Shown piece after piece: positions 7,460-16,208 of a DNA stretch of 64,000 nucleotides (position 1 is its first letter; every line of letters begins with the position of its first letter). The notes beneath the pieces are model-generated. The model searched no databases. It was not told the origin of the DNA and worked only from the letters and a program-made list of their open reading frames with translations. The DNA is from Castellaniella sp034674885 (GTDB taxonomy: Bacteria; Pseudomonadota; Gammaproteobacteria; Burkholderiales; Burkholderiaceae_B): positions 1 to 64,000 of the forward strand of contig NZ_JAUCDS010000014.1 of assembly GCF_034674885.1 (NCBI RefSeq), written 5' to 3'. Position numbers and translations under genes: made by a program.

Positions 7460-8703
7460 CGGACGGCTGGCGTGTCTACGGTCGCCGGCGCGTTGCCCCC
7501 TTGCTGGTGCTGGGTTTTGCCAGCGGTTTGCCGCTGGCGCTGACGACCGGCACGCTGCAGGCCTGGGCCACGGTCGAACAGGTATCCCTGCAAAGCATCG
7601 GTTTCCTGACGCTGGCCGGTACGGCCTACACGCTGAAGTTTCTGTGGGCGCCGCTGGTGGACCGCTACGCGCCCCCCTGGTTGGGAAGGCGGCGCGGCTG
7701 GGTATTCCTGACGCAGTGGCTGCTGGCGGCATCGATCGCCGCCATGGGGTTTTTCTCGCCAGGCACCGAATTGCAGACGCTGGCCCTGCTGGCAGTCTGG
7801 GTTGCCTTTCTGTCGGCGACCCAGGACATTGCCTTCGACGCGTACAGCACGGATGTGCTGCGCCACGAGGAAAGGGCGGCTGGCGCCGCCCTGAAGGTCA
7901 TGGGCTATCGCCTGGCCATGGTGGTGTCTGGAGGGCTGGCGCTGATCATGGCCGACCAGTGGCTGGGCTGGGGGCGGACCTACATGCTGATGGGGGCCTT
8001 GATGGCGCTGGCGTCCCTGGCGACCTTGTGGGCGCCCGAACCCGAGCAGGCCGCCCAGCGGCCCCGGGATCTGCAGCAGGCGGTCATCGCTCCATTGCGG
8101 GAATTTTTCGGGCGCTCCGGCGCCTGGTCCATCCTGCTGCTGATCGTGCTCTACAAACTGGGGGATGCCTTCGCGGGCGCCCTGTCCACGACATTCCTGC
8201 TTCGTGGCGCCGGCTTTGACGTCACCGAAGTCGGCATGGTGAACAAGGTCTTCGGCCTGGTGGCCACCATCATCGGCGCCCTGGCGGGCGGCGGGCTGAT
8301 GACGCGCCTGGGCCTGTATCGCGCCTTGATGGTCTTTGGGCTGCTGCAGGCCGTGTCCAATCTGGGCTACTGGATGCTGGCCGTCACACCGCCGCATCTG
8401 TATTCCATGGCGGTGGTCGTGGCGGTGGAAAATCTGTGCGGCGGCCTGGGTACGGCGGCGTTCGTCGCCTTGCTGATGGCGCTGTGCCGGCAGCAGTTTT
8501 CCGCGACGCAGTTCGCCTTGCTGTCGGCGCTGTCGGCGGTGGGCCGCACGTATCTGGCCGGGCCGCTGACGCCGGTGTTCGTCGAACATCTCGGCTGGCC
8601 GTCGTTTTTCGTGATGACGGTGGCTATCGCCATGCCGGGCCTGGTGCTGCTGTGGTGGATGCGCGGGCTGATCGACCGGCTGGATGCGGATCCGGCGGCT
8701 TGA
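7456..8703 (+). CDS. ampG: AmpG-family muropeptide MFS transporter
   Basis: A 415-residue major facilitator superfamily protein with about twelve hydrophobic segments. The opening FASGLPLALTTGTLQAW and the LKFLWAPLVDRY loop are characteristic of AmpG, which imports anhydro-muropeptides for cell-wall recycling and beta-lactamase signalling. It lacks the longer C-terminal extension of E. coli AmpG (491 residues). The ATG overlaps the metW stop, so it is the last gene of the metX operon, an arrangement I recall from Bordetella and relatives. Confidence 0.88.
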   Translation: MTDGWRVYGRRRVAPLLVLGFASGLPLALTTGTLQAWATVEQVSLQSIGFLTLAGTAYTLKFLWAPLVDRYAPPWLGRRRGWVFLTQWLLAASIAAMGFFSPGTELQTLALLAVWVAFLSATQDIAFDAYSTDVLRHEERAAGAALKVMGYRLAMVVSGGLALIMADQWLGWGRTYMLMGALMALASLATLWAPEPEQAAQRPRDLQQAVIAPLREFFGRSGAWSILLLIVLYKLGDAFAGALSTTFLLRGAGFDVTEVGMVNKVFGLVATIIGALAGGGLMTRLGLYRALMVFGLLQAVSNLGYWMLAVTPPHLYSMAVVVAVENLCGGLGTAAFVALLMALCRQQFSATQFALLSALSAVGRTYLAGPLTPVFVEHLGWPSFFVMTVAIAMPGLVLLWWMRGLIDRLDADPAA

Positions 8704-8828
8704 TCGGGGCAGATCGATCCCGTTGGGTCCGTTCAAAACCATTTCGCTATTGTTTGTCGCCAAACATGATTTGGCGCTTCGTTTATCCTCGGTCCTCAAA
8801 GAACCGGATCGTCGGAGCCTCCTTTGTC

Positions 8829-9836
8829 ATGGTATCGAAACTACGCCTGCTGTTTGACCGCTTCACCCTGATCCTGATCGCCGTCGTCGTCGCGGCGACC
8901 GTGGTGCCCGCGCATGGGCAGGGGGCCGTCTTTTTCGAATGGCTGACGGCGGCCGCGATCGCGCTGCTGTTCTTTTTGCACGGCGCGAAACTGTCGCGTG
9001 AAGCCATCATCGCGGGGGCTACGCACTGGCGCCTGCACGGGGTGATCTTCGTCTGGACCTTTGTGATCTTTCCGATCCTGGGCTGGCTGCTGCGACCGGT
9101 CCTGGTTCCCCTGCTGGGTGAACCGCTGTATGTGGGCGTGCTGTACCTGTGCGTGCTGCCGGGCACGGTACAGTCGGCGATCGCCTTCACATCGGTCGCG
9201 CGCGGCAATGTGCCGGCGGCGGTGTGCGCAGCCTCTGCCTCCAGTATCGTCGGCATCGTCATCACTCCGCTGCTGCTGCAACTGCTGCTGCAGGCGGATA
9301 CCTCCGCCCTGGACAGCAGTTCCCTGCTGTCTTCGATCCTGCGCATCGGCCAACAGATTTTCCTGCCGTTCATCGCCGGGCACCTGATGCGGCCCGTGAT
9401 CGGCCGCTGGATGGATCGTCACCGCAAGCTGGTCACCAGCGTGGATCAGAGTTCCATCCTGCTGGTGGTGTACACGGCCTTCAGCGAGTCGGTCGTGGCA
9501 GGCCTCTGGCACCAGGTTGCTCCCCAGTCCTTGATCCTGCTGGTGATCTGCTGCTGCGTGCTGCTGGCGGTCGTGCTGGTGCTCAATACCTGGTCCGCCC
9601 GCAAGCTCGGTTTCAATCGGGCGGACGAAATCACCATTGTCTTCTGTGGTTCGAAGAAAAGCATGGCGACGGGTGTGCCGATGGCCGGTGTGCTGTTCAG
9701 CGCCAGCGCGATCGGGCCGGTGCTGTTGCCGCTGATGATCTTTCACCAGATCCAGCTGATGGTGTGCGCGGTCCTGGCGCAGAATTACCAGCGGCAGGAT
9801 GATGACATCCATCATCGGCGGCGGGTGCCTGCCTGA
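8829..9836 (+). CDS. Bile acid:sodium symporter (BASS/YfeH-like) family protein
   Basis: A 335-residue membrane protein with nine or ten hydrophobic segments. It opens with a helix at residues 10-30 and carries FFLHGAKLSREAI and LPGTVQSAIAFTSVARGNVP, typical of the SBF-like group containing E. coli YfeH. The final part includes FCGSKKSMATGVPMA, a conserved crossover-helix region. I chose the ATG at 8829, which follows CGGAGCC by about ten bases; the longer open frame upstream reads through the end of ampG and is not credible. Substrate is unknown. A strong hairpin follows at 9880. Confidence 0.86.
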   Translation: MVSKLRLLFDRFTLILIAVVVAATVVPAHGQGAVFFEWLTAAAIALLFFLHGAKLSREAIIAGATHWRLHGVIFVWTFVIFPILGWLLRPVLVPLLGEPLYVGVLYLCVLPGTVQSAIAFTSVARGNVPAAVCAASASSIVGIVITPLLLQLLLQADTSALDSSSLLSSILRIGQQIFLPFIAGHLMRPVIGRWMDRHRKLVTSVDQSSILLVVYTAFSESVVAGLWHQVAPQSLILLVICCCVLLAVVLVLNTWSARKLGFNRADEITIVFCGSKKSMATGVPMAGVLFSASAIGPVLLPLMIFHQIQLMVCAVLAQNYQRQDDDIHHRRRVPA

Positions 9837-9879
9837 TCGGCCCTGATGGCACGCCGCCTGGTGTGCTGCGTCAGAACGA

Positions 9880-9912
9880 AAAATGCCCCACGGCAATGAT
9901 GTGGGGCATTTT
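9880..9912. terminator. Bidirectional intrinsic terminator
   Basis: AAAATGCCCCAC (9880-9891) and GTGGGGCATTTT (9901-9912) form a perfect 12-bp stem with a nine-base loop. A-runs and T-runs on both sides let it work in both directions. It lies between the convergent SBF-like transporter and YjfB-family genes. Confidence 0.88.
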
Positions 9913-9953
9913 CATAGGCCAACCGTCCGGGACGGTGACCTGCACGGCGCGGA

Positions 9954-10157
9954 TCAGGCCGTGGTGTGCAGCAGAGTGCCCACGGCACCGCCACTGGCCA
10001 GCTGCGGCACACTGGGAACGGAATTCACCAGGCTGAGAATGGTGTTGGACTGGCTGTCCAGGACCTTGCGCAACAGCAGGTTCTGTTTTTCCTGCATCAT
10101 GGACCAGTTTTGCAGGCCAGAGGCGGCGGCAACGGCGCTTTCGACGGAATCGGTCAT
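9954..10157 (-). CDS. YjfB-family putative motility protein
   Basis: A 67-residue protein that fits the YjfB family, annotated as putative motility proteins: a short N-terminal helix, then a long amphipathic helix around MQEKQNLLLRKVLDSQ, then a hydrophobic LVNSVPSVPQ end. GGGAG stands a few bases before the ATG at 10157. No flagellar or chemotaxis gene lies nearby, so a role in motility is by family name only. It is separated from xth by the hairpin cluster at 10206-10250 and ends at a strong terminator. Confidence 0.72.
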   Translation of the reverse strand: MTDSVESAVAAASGLQNWSMMQEKQNLLLRKVLDSQSNTILSLVNSVPSVPQLASGGAVGTLLHTTA

Positions 10158-10205
10158 GGAATACTCCCAGAGAACTGGGCGTCAGTATAGCAATTTCATT
10201 TGATC

Positions 10206-10250
10206 ATGGGTTGAATCATGCAATTTATGCATGATTCCCATCATGGGAAT
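10206..10250. repeat. Two overlapping, mutually exclusive hairpins after xth
   Basis: GAATCATGCA (10213-10222) pairs perfectly with TGCATGATTC (10228-10237) around ATTTA, and can be extended by ATGGG at 10206. ATTCCCAT (10234-10241) pairs perfectly with ATGGGAAT (10243-10250) around one base, and includes the xth stop codon. The two share 10234-10237 and cannot form together. Neither is followed by a T-run on the minus strand, so these are not simple terminators. Confidence 0.75.
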
Positions 10251-11032
10251 GCATAGTCGATAGTCAAGGGTGCGTGATCGCTGAAGCGTTCGTCCTTGTA
10301 GATGCTGGCCGCCTGGGCCCGGGCGGCGATGCCGGGAGTGGCGATGTGGTAGTCGATGCGCCACCCGACGTTCTTCGCCCAGGCCTGGCCGCGATTGCTC
10401 CACCAAGTATAGGCTTCGCCTTCCGTGGCGGGGTGCAGGCGGCGGTACACGTCCACCCAGCCGCGCTCGTCGAACAGCTGCGTCAACCAGGCGCGTTCTT
10501 CCGGCAGAAAACCGCTGTTCTTCAGATTGCCTTTCCAGTTCTTCAGATCGATTTCACGGTGGGCGATGTTCCAGTCGCCGCAGATGACGAATTCCCGGCC
10601 AGTGTCGCGATATTCCTGCATCAGTCCGTCCAGCCAGTTTTCGTAGTGGTCCAGGAAACGGTATTTTGCGGTTTGCCGCTCGTCGCCGCTGGAACCGGAT
10701 GGCAGGTAGGCGCTGACCACGCTCAGGCCCGGCCAGTCGGCTCGCAGGATGCGGCCCTCGGCGTCGAATTCGGGGCAGTCCATGCCGATGGACACGGTGT
10801 CTGCAGGCTGGCGCAGGTACAGGCCCACGCCGCTGTAGCCCTTTTTTTCGGCGTGATGGAAATGCCCGGCATAGCCATCCGGATGGCGCAGATCGTCGGT
10901 CAGGTCCGTATCCTGGATCTTGATTTCCTGCAGGCAGACGATGTCGGGTTTCTGGGATTGCAGCCAGTGTGCCAGCCCTTTGCGGTAGGCGGAACGGATG
11001 CCGTTGACGTTCAATGAGGTGATGCGCAGCAC
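10241..11032 (-). CDS. xth: Exodeoxyribonuclease III
   Basis: A 263-residue endonuclease/exonuclease/phosphatase-fold enzyme of base excision repair that cleaves at abasic sites and has 3'-5' exonuclease activity. Visible catalytic motifs are LNVNGIRSA at residue 7, CLQEIK near 34 (metal-binding Glu), ICGDWNIAHREID near 150 and DHAPLTIDY at the C-terminus. Length matches the E. coli protein (268). The stop codon sits within a compact palindrome. Confidence 0.96.
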   Translation of the reverse strand: MLRITSLNVNGIRSAYRKGLAHWLQSQKPDIVCLQEIKIQDTDLTDDLRHPDGYAGHFHHAEKKGYSGVGLYLRQPADTVSIGMDCPEFDAEGRILRADWPGLSVVSAYLPSGSSGDERQTAKYRFLDHYENWLDGLMQEYRDTGREFVICGDWNIAHREIDLKNWKGNLKNSGFLPEERAWLTQLFDERGWVDVYRRLHPATEGEAYTWWSNRGQAWAKNVGWRIDYHIATPGIAARAQAASIYKDERFSDHAPLTIDYAFP

Positions 11033-11050
11033 GGGATTCCTTTAGCCAAT

Positions 11051-11848
11051 TTAGCCGAACCGGAAGCTGGACACGGTCAGCCCGCCGGATGCATCGGTTT
11101 CATGATGGAAGCAGGTGGCGGTGTCGTCGCCGGCCGCTCCGCTGGCGACGAACAGGGGCACCAGGTGGTCTTCCATGGGGTGGCAGATGCGGGCGGCGGG
11201 AGCGTCGCTCCAGTGCAGCATGTGGTCCTGCCGTTGGTCGGCGGGCGTGCCGACCAGGGCTTCTTGCAGCCAGGTATCGAACAGGGCGGACGGTTCGCGT
11301 CCCGCCGGACCGAAGCCGCGCAGATTATGGTAGCTGAGCCCGCTGCCGATGATCAGGATGTTTTCGTCGCGCAGCGGCTGCAGGGCCGCGCCCAGCGCCT
11401 GATGCCAGGCGGGGTCGAAGCCGGCTTCGATCGACAGCTGCACCATGGGGATCTGCGCCTTGGGGTACATGACGTAGGCCGGGACGAAGGCGCCATGGTC
11501 GAATCCGCGCCGGGTGTCTTCGACGACCGGGATGCCGTGGGCGGACAGCAGGGTCTGCACGCGCGCCGAGAGGCGGGGCGATCCGGGGGCCGTGTAGTGA
11601 ATCTCGTAGGTATCGGCTGGAAAGCCGTGGTAGTCGTACACCATGCCCGGTTGTGGGTGGCCGCTGACCTTGAGCTGGCTGCGGGTGATCCAGTGGGCGG
11701 AAACCATCAGAATGGCCCGGGGCGTTTGTGGCAATGCGGCAGGGATGCCCTGCAGGGCGGCCGTCAGTGCCGCGTAGTTGTTCGTGGGGTCCGGCATCCA
11801 GGGCCAGGGGCCGCCGCCGTGGGAAATGAAATAGACCGGTTGACGCAT
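11051..11848 (-). CDS. Extradiol ring-cleavage dioxygenase of the LigB/4,5-DOPA dioxygenase family
   Basis: A 265-residue protein resembling E. coli YgiD, a 4,5-DOPA dioxygenase. The opening YFISHGGGPWPW carries a metal-ligand histidine, GFDHGAFVPAYVMYP carries another, and IGSGLSYHNLRGF a third conserved region. AAGGA eight bases before the ATG at 11848 supports this start; 85 further in-frame codons upstream look non-coding. The physiological substrate is uncertain. It is divergent from pyrE across a 253-base region. Confidence 0.9.
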   Translation of the reverse strand: MRQPVYFISHGGGPWPWMPDPTNNYAALTAALQGIPAALPQTPRAILMVSAHWITRSQLKVSGHPQPGMVYDYHGFPADTYEIHYTAPGSPRLSARVQTLLSAHGIPVVEDTRRGFDHGAFVPAYVMYPKAQIPMVQLSIEAGFDPAWHQALGAALQPLRDENILIIGSGLSYHNLRGFGPAGREPSALFDTWLQEALVGTPADQRQDHMLHWSDAPAARICHPMEDHLVPLFVASGAAGDDTATCFHHETDASGGLTVSSFRFG

Positions 11849-12101
11849 GACGTCGTTCCTTCGTGCCGCGTGTGGGGTTCGAGGGCTAAATGATAGGCGC
11901 ACTGAGGGGGAAAGCATAGCGGGGGCCTGTCCGGCATCAGAGACGTCTTCAGGGGCGGTGACTCCGGCACCGGATGCGTGCAAGCGAGACGTGGGGATTG
12001 CTGCATCGGAGGAGGCTGGAATGCCGAGGTGGGGGCCGGACCTGCGGATCTGACCGGAAATATCCGATAATGTGGCCTTCCCAGATTCAGAGATTTCCGT
12101 C

Positions 12102-12770
12102 ATGCCCGGTTCGCACGCCCAAGCCTTCGTCCGCTTTGCCCTGGATCAGGGTGTCTTGCGCTTTGGCGAGTTCAAGACCAAATCCGGGCGGCTGAGCCCC
12201 TACTTTTTCAACGCGGGCCTGTTCAACGATGGCGCCAGCGTCGGCCGACTGGGACAATTCTATGCCCAGGCGCTGATCGAGGCCGGATTGGGTTTCGACA
12301 TGCTGTTTGGCCCCGCCTATAAGGGCATCCCCCTGGCGACGACGACGGCGGTGGCGCTGGCGGAGCAGCCGGCCATGGCCGGCCGCCCGGTGCCGTTCGC
12401 CTTCAACCGCAAGGAAGCCAAGGACCACGGCGAGGGCGGTGTGCTGGTGGGCGCGCCTTTGCAGGGTCGGGTGGTGATCATCGATGACGTGATCACGGCA
12501 GGCACGTCGGTGCGCGAATCCGTGGCGCTGATCCGCGCGGCCGGCGCCCAGCCGGCGGCCGTGCTGATCGCGCTGGACCGCATGGAACGCGCCGGCGCCG
12601 AAGGCGCGCTGTCGGCGCATTCGGCGGTGCAGGACGTGGAACAGACCTACGGGATTCCGGTGGTCAGCATTGCGTCTTTGGTGGATGTGATGACGCTGCT
12701 GGAAGGGGATGCGGCACTGGCCGAATACCGGGATGCTGTAGGTGCTTATCGGGATCGGTACGGGATTTGA
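12102..12770 (+). CDS. pyrE: Orotate phosphoribosyltransferase
   Basis: A 222-residue enzyme that transfers phosphoribose to orotate in UMP synthesis. The PRPP-binding motif VVIIDDVITAGTSVRES is near residue 130, and the catalytic loop FNRKEAKDHGEGG near 105. The start at 12102 matches the usual length (about 213 residues); an in-frame GTG at 12072 would add ten residues. The ribosome-binding site is weak. No other pyrimidine-synthesis gene is in the window. A large hairpin at 12820 separates it from convergent gatB. Confidence 0.95.
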   Translation: MPGSHAQAFVRFALDQGVLRFGEFKTKSGRLSPYFFNAGLFNDGASVGRLGQFYAQALIEAGLGFDMLFGPAYKGIPLATTTAVALAEQPAMAGRPVPFAFNRKEAKDHGEGGVLVGAPLQGRVVIIDDVITAGTSVRESVALIRAAGAQPAAVLIALDRMERAGAEGALSAHSAVQDVEQTYGIPVVSIASLVDVMTLLEGDAALAEYRDAVGAYRDRYGI

Positions 12771-12819
12771 TGAGGCGGCTAGTTTGGGTTCTTGAACCTG
12801 CTGATTTGAGTTCTTGAGC

Positions 12820-12857
12820 GGCCGTGTGGCGCCTTGTCTTCCGGGCGCCGCACGGCC
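12820..12857. terminator. Long GC hairpin between convergent pyrE and gatB
   Basis: GGCCGTGTGGCGCC (12820-12833) pairs with GGCGCCGCACGGCC (12844-12857) through 14 pairs including one T-G wobble, with a ten-base loop. There is no T-run on either side, so it may slow or protect transcripts rather than terminate intrinsically. GAGTTCTTGAGCGGCC at 12808-12823 overlaps its left arm and recurs with one change at 25757. Confidence 0.6.
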
Positions 12858-12914
12858 TCAGGGTGTCGCATGTGTTGCAGCACGTCGGCCGAGATTGACC
12901 GCTCCGCAGGAAAA

Positions 12915-14372
12915 CTACCCGTCCAGCTTCTGCTTCAGGACCGTGTTCACCTGCTGCGGGTTCGCCTTGCCCTTGGCGGCTTTCATCACCTGGCCCACCA
13001 GTGAATTGAACGCCTTCTGTTTGCCCGCCCGATATTCTTCAACCGTCGCGGGATTGGCCGCCAGCACCTGGTCGATCATGGCTTCGATCGCACCGGTGTC
13101 ACTGATCTGGCGCAGGCCTTTCGATTCGATGATCGCATCCGCATCGCCGCCCGATTCCCCTGCCCACATCGCCGCGAACACATCACGGGCGATCTTCGTG
13201 GAAATCGTTCCGTCCAGAATACGGGCGATCAGCGCCGCCAATTGCGCGGGTGCCACCGGCGACTGGCTGATGTCCAGATTGTCGCGGTTCAGCGCGGCCG
13301 ACAACTCGCCCAGGATCCAGTTGGCTGCCTGTTTGGCTTGCCCGGCAGGCAAGATCGCTGCGGTTGCCTCGAAATAATCGGCGATCGCTCGGTGCAGCGT
13401 CAGCTGCGCGGCATCGTAGGCCGTCAGCCCCATGTCCGATTCGAAGCGGGCGCGTTTCGCCGCAGGCAGTTCCGGCAGGGCCGCGCGAACCTCTTCGATC
13501 CATTCCTGCGACACGATCAGCGGCGGCAGGTCGGGATCGGGGAAATACCGGTAATCGTCGGAATCTTCCTTCGTGCGCATGGCGCGGGTCTCGTCCCGGT
13601 CCGGATCGTACAGCCGGGTTTGCTGGATGACCTTGCCGCCGTCCTCGATCAGTTCGATCTGGCGGCGGATTTCGTACTGGATGGCGCGTTCCAGGAAGCG
13701 GAAGGAGTTCAGGTTCTTGATCTCGCAGCGCGTGCCGAATTCGGCCTGCCCGCGCGGTCGCACCGACACGTTGGCGTCGCAGCGGAAGGAACCTTCCTGC
13801 ATGTTGCCGTCGCAGATGCCCAGCCAGACCACCAGGCCGTGCAACGTGCGGGCGTAGGCCACCGCCTCGGCGGCCGAGCGCATTTCCGGTTCGGTGACGA
13901 TTTCCAGCAGCGGCGTGCCAGCGCGGTTCAGGTCGATGCCGCTGGATGATTCACCGTGCGGCCCCGTGAAATGTTCGTGCAGGGATTTCCCCGCGTCTTC
14001 TTCCAGGTGGGCGCGCGTCAGGTTGATCGTGTGTTCCTGTTCGCCCACGAAGAACGACAACTGGCCGCCGACCACGATGGGCAGTTCGAACTGGCTGATC
14101 TGGTAGTTCTTCGGCAGATCGGGGTAGAAATAATTTTTGCGCGCGAACACGGACCGGTGCGCCACCTGGGCGCCGATGGCCAGACCGAACTGGATGGCGC
14201 GTTCCACCGCGCCCCGGTTCATGGCCGGCAGTGAACCCGGCAAGGCCATGTCCACGGCATTGGCCTGGGTGTTGGGTTCGGCGCCAAAGCGCGTGCTGCT
14301 GCGTGAAAAGATCTTCGACTGCGTGGACAGCTGGGCGTGGGTTTCCAGCCCGATGACGATTTCCCAATCCAT
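12915..14372 (-). CDS. gatB: Aspartyl/glutamyl-tRNA amidotransferase subunit B
   Basis: A 485-residue kinase subunit of GatCAB, which converts Glu-tRNA(Gln) and Asp-tRNA(Asn) to the amide forms. It starts WEIVIGLETHAQLSTQSKIF, the family signature, with the kinase-like cradle domain to about residue 290 and a helical YqeY-type tail domain in the last 150 residues. The ATG at 14372 overlaps the gatA stop by one base, so the two are coupled. Confidence 0.96.
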   Translation of the reverse strand: MDWEIVIGLETHAQLSTQSKIFSRSSTRFGAEPNTQANAVDMALPGSLPAMNRGAVERAIQFGLAIGAQVAHRSVFARKNYFYPDLPKNYQISQFELPIVVGGQLSFFVGEQEHTINLTRAHLEEDAGKSLHEHFTGPHGESSSGIDLNRAGTPLLEIVTEPEMRSAAEAVAYARTLHGLVVWLGICDGNMQEGSFRCDANVSVRPRGQAEFGTRCEIKNLNSFRFLERAIQYEIRRQIELIEDGGKVIQQTRLYDPDRDETRAMRTKEDSDDYRYFPDPDLPPLIVSQEWIEEVRAALPELPAAKRARFESDMGLTAYDAAQLTLHRAIADYFEATAAILPAGQAKQAANWILGELSAALNRDNLDISQSPVAPAQLAALIARILDGTISTKIARDVFAAMWAGESGGDADAIIESKGLRQISDTGAIEAMIDQVLAANPATVEEYRAGKQKAFNSLVGQVMKAAKGKANPQQVNTVLKQKLDG

Positions 14373-15895
14373 TATGCGTGTTCCGGTGTGCGTTGGTGCC
14401 AGTCGGTGGCTTGCTGGTAGCGGTCGGCCAGGGCCAGCAGGCGGCCCTCGTCGAAATAGCGGCCGACGATCTGCAGCCCGATGGGCAGGCGGCCCGTATC
14501 CCCGCCAAAGCCGCAGGGAATCGACATGCCTGGCAGCCCGGCCAGGCTGACGCCCAGCGTGTAGATGTCGCCCAGCCAGTCGGCGATGGGATCCTGGCGG
14601 TTGTCGCCGATGCGGCGCGCCGTGGCAGGCGTGACCGGGCCCATGATGACGTCGCAGTCCTGGGACAGGGCGCGCTGGAAATCATCGACGATCATGCGTC
14701 GCACGCGCTGTGCCTGCAGATAGTAGGCATCGTAATAGCCGTGCGACAGCACGTAGGTACCCACCAGGATGCGGCGGCGTACTTCGTCGCCGAAGCCTTC
14801 CGAACGGGAACGGCTGGTCATGTCGGCCAGATCTGTGTACTGGGCCGCCCGGTGGCCGTAGCGCACCCCGTCGTAGCGCGACAGGTTGCTGGAAGCCTCG
14901 GCCGGGGCGATCACGTAATACGCCGGAATCGACAGGCGAGTGCGGGGCAGGGACACGTCCACACGGACGGCGCCCAGCGATTCGAAGACCTGCAGGGCCG
15001 ATTCGATGGCGGCGCCCACGTCGGCGGCCAGGCCTTCGTTGAAGAATTCGCGTGGCACCCCGATGCGCAGGCCCTTCAGGGGCAGGGCGCCGGCTGCCTG
15101 GAAGGCGGATTGGGCAGCATCGAAGTCGGTCTGGATGCGGCCGGCGGCGTTGGGGTGGCCGTCGCAGGATTCCAGGCTGGTGGAGTCCCGGGGGTCGAAG
15201 CCGCTCATGGTGTCGAGCAGCGGCACCAGGTCGCGGGCGCTGCGAGCCAGGGGACCAGCCTGGTCCAGGCTGGAGGCATAGGCGATGATGCCGTAGCGCG
15301 ATACGGTGCCGTAGGTGGGTTTGATGCCGCTGACGCCGCAGTAGGCGGCAGGCTGGCGCACCGACCCACCGGTGTCGGTGCCGGTGGCGCCCAGCACCAG
15401 GCCGGCGGCCACGGCGGCGGCGGAACCACCCGATGAACCGCCGGGAATGCGGTCGGCGTCCCAGGGGTTGCGCACCGGGCCGAAGGCGGAATTTTCATTG
15501 CCCGAGCCCATGGCGAATTCGTCGCAGCTGAGCTTGCCCAGGGACACGGCGCCTGCCTGGCGCAGGTGGTCCACCACCGTGGCGTCGAATGGGCTGACGT
15601 AGTCGGCCAGCATGCGGCTGGCGGCGGTGGTGCGCCATCCCTGTGTGACGAACAGGTCCTTGTGGGCGATGGGGATGCCGGTCAGCGGACCGGCCCGGTC
15701 GTCGGCCAGGGCCTGATCGGCAGCGCGGGCCTGAGCCAGGGTCAGGTCGTCGTCGATCTGCAGGAAGACGTTCTGGTCGGAATAGGCGCGGGCGGCCCGC
15801 AGGGCGTCGGCCGCCAGTTCGGTGGCGCTGGCGCGCCGGCTGCGCAGGGCTTCGCCCAGCGCCTGGATGCTGCTGAATTCTGAGAGCTGGGTCAT
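14372..15895 (-). CDS. gatA: Aspartyl/glutamyl-tRNA amidotransferase subunit A
   Basis: A 507-residue amidase-signature enzyme that releases ammonia from glutamine for GatB. The Ser-cisSer-Lys centre is visible as PIAHKDLFVT (Lys) and GGSSGGSAAAVAAG (Ser pair). The central domain contains DTGGSVRQPAAYCG. The ATG at 15895 lies four bases after the gatC stop; an in-frame TTG at 15907 would overlap gatC. Central gene of gatCAB on the minus strand. Confidence 0.96.
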   Translation of the reverse strand: MTQLSEFSSIQALGEALRSRRASATELAADALRAARAYSDQNVFLQIDDDLTLAQARAADQALADDRAGPLTGIPIAHKDLFVTQGWRTTAASRMLADYVSPFDATVVDHLRQAGAVSLGKLSCDEFAMGSGNENSAFGPVRNPWDADRIPGGSSGGSAAAVAAGLVLGATGTDTGGSVRQPAAYCGVSGIKPTYGTVSRYGIIAYASSLDQAGPLARSARDLVPLLDTMSGFDPRDSTSLESCDGHPNAAGRIQTDFDAAQSAFQAAGALPLKGLRIGVPREFFNEGLAADVGAAIESALQVFESLGAVRVDVSLPRTRLSIPAYYVIAPAEASSNLSRYDGVRYGHRAAQYTDLADMTSRSRSEGFGDEVRRRILVGTYVLSHGYYDAYYLQAQRVRRMIVDDFQRALSQDCDVIMGPVTPATARRIGDNRQDPIADWLGDIYTLGVSLAGLPGMSIPCGFGGDTGRLPIGLQIVGRYFDEGRLLALADRYQQATDWHQRTPEHA

Positions 15896-15899
15896 GGCA

Positions 15900-16208
15900 T
15901 CATTCAATGACGGTGGGCACGAGGAAGAGGCCCTGGTGGGCTGCCGGGGCGTTTTTCAGGCAGGCATCGCGCTGGTCGGCCGACTGGGCCGGGTCGGCCG
16001 CGTCGTCGCGCAACCGCAGGGCGATGTCCTGGTGGGCGGCCAGCGGGTGAGCCATGGGTTCGATGCCGCTGGTGTCCACTGCCTGCAGTTCTTCGATCAG
16101 GCCCAGGATGCGGTTCAGTTCCTGGTGGGCGCGGGATTGGTCATTGGAATCCAGGCGCAGGCCCGAGAGCCGTGCGAGCCGGGTGATGTCCTGTTCGGTC
16201 AGTGCCAT
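15900..16208 (-). CDS. gatC: Aspartyl/glutamyl-tRNA amidotransferase subunit C
   Basis: A 102-residue small subunit that wraps around the GatA-GatB interface. Residues 4-18 (TEQDITRLARLSGLR) and the central LNRILGLIEELQAVDTSGI match the family. The start at 16208 gives the normal length; the open frame extends 33 codons further but with no family similarity. First gene of gatCAB and divergent from mreB. Confidence 0.93.
   Translation of the reverse strand: MALTEQDITRLARLSGLRLDSNDQSRAHQELNRILGLIEELQAVDTSGIEPMAHPLAAHQDIALRLRDDAADPAQSADQRDACLKNAPAAHQGLFLVPTVIE

Noticed and set aside
11849..12103. N-terminal extension of the dioxygenase gene
   Set aside because: Unrelated to the family, lacks a ribosome-binding site, and overlaps the pyrE promoter region; the ATG at 11848 has AAGGA.
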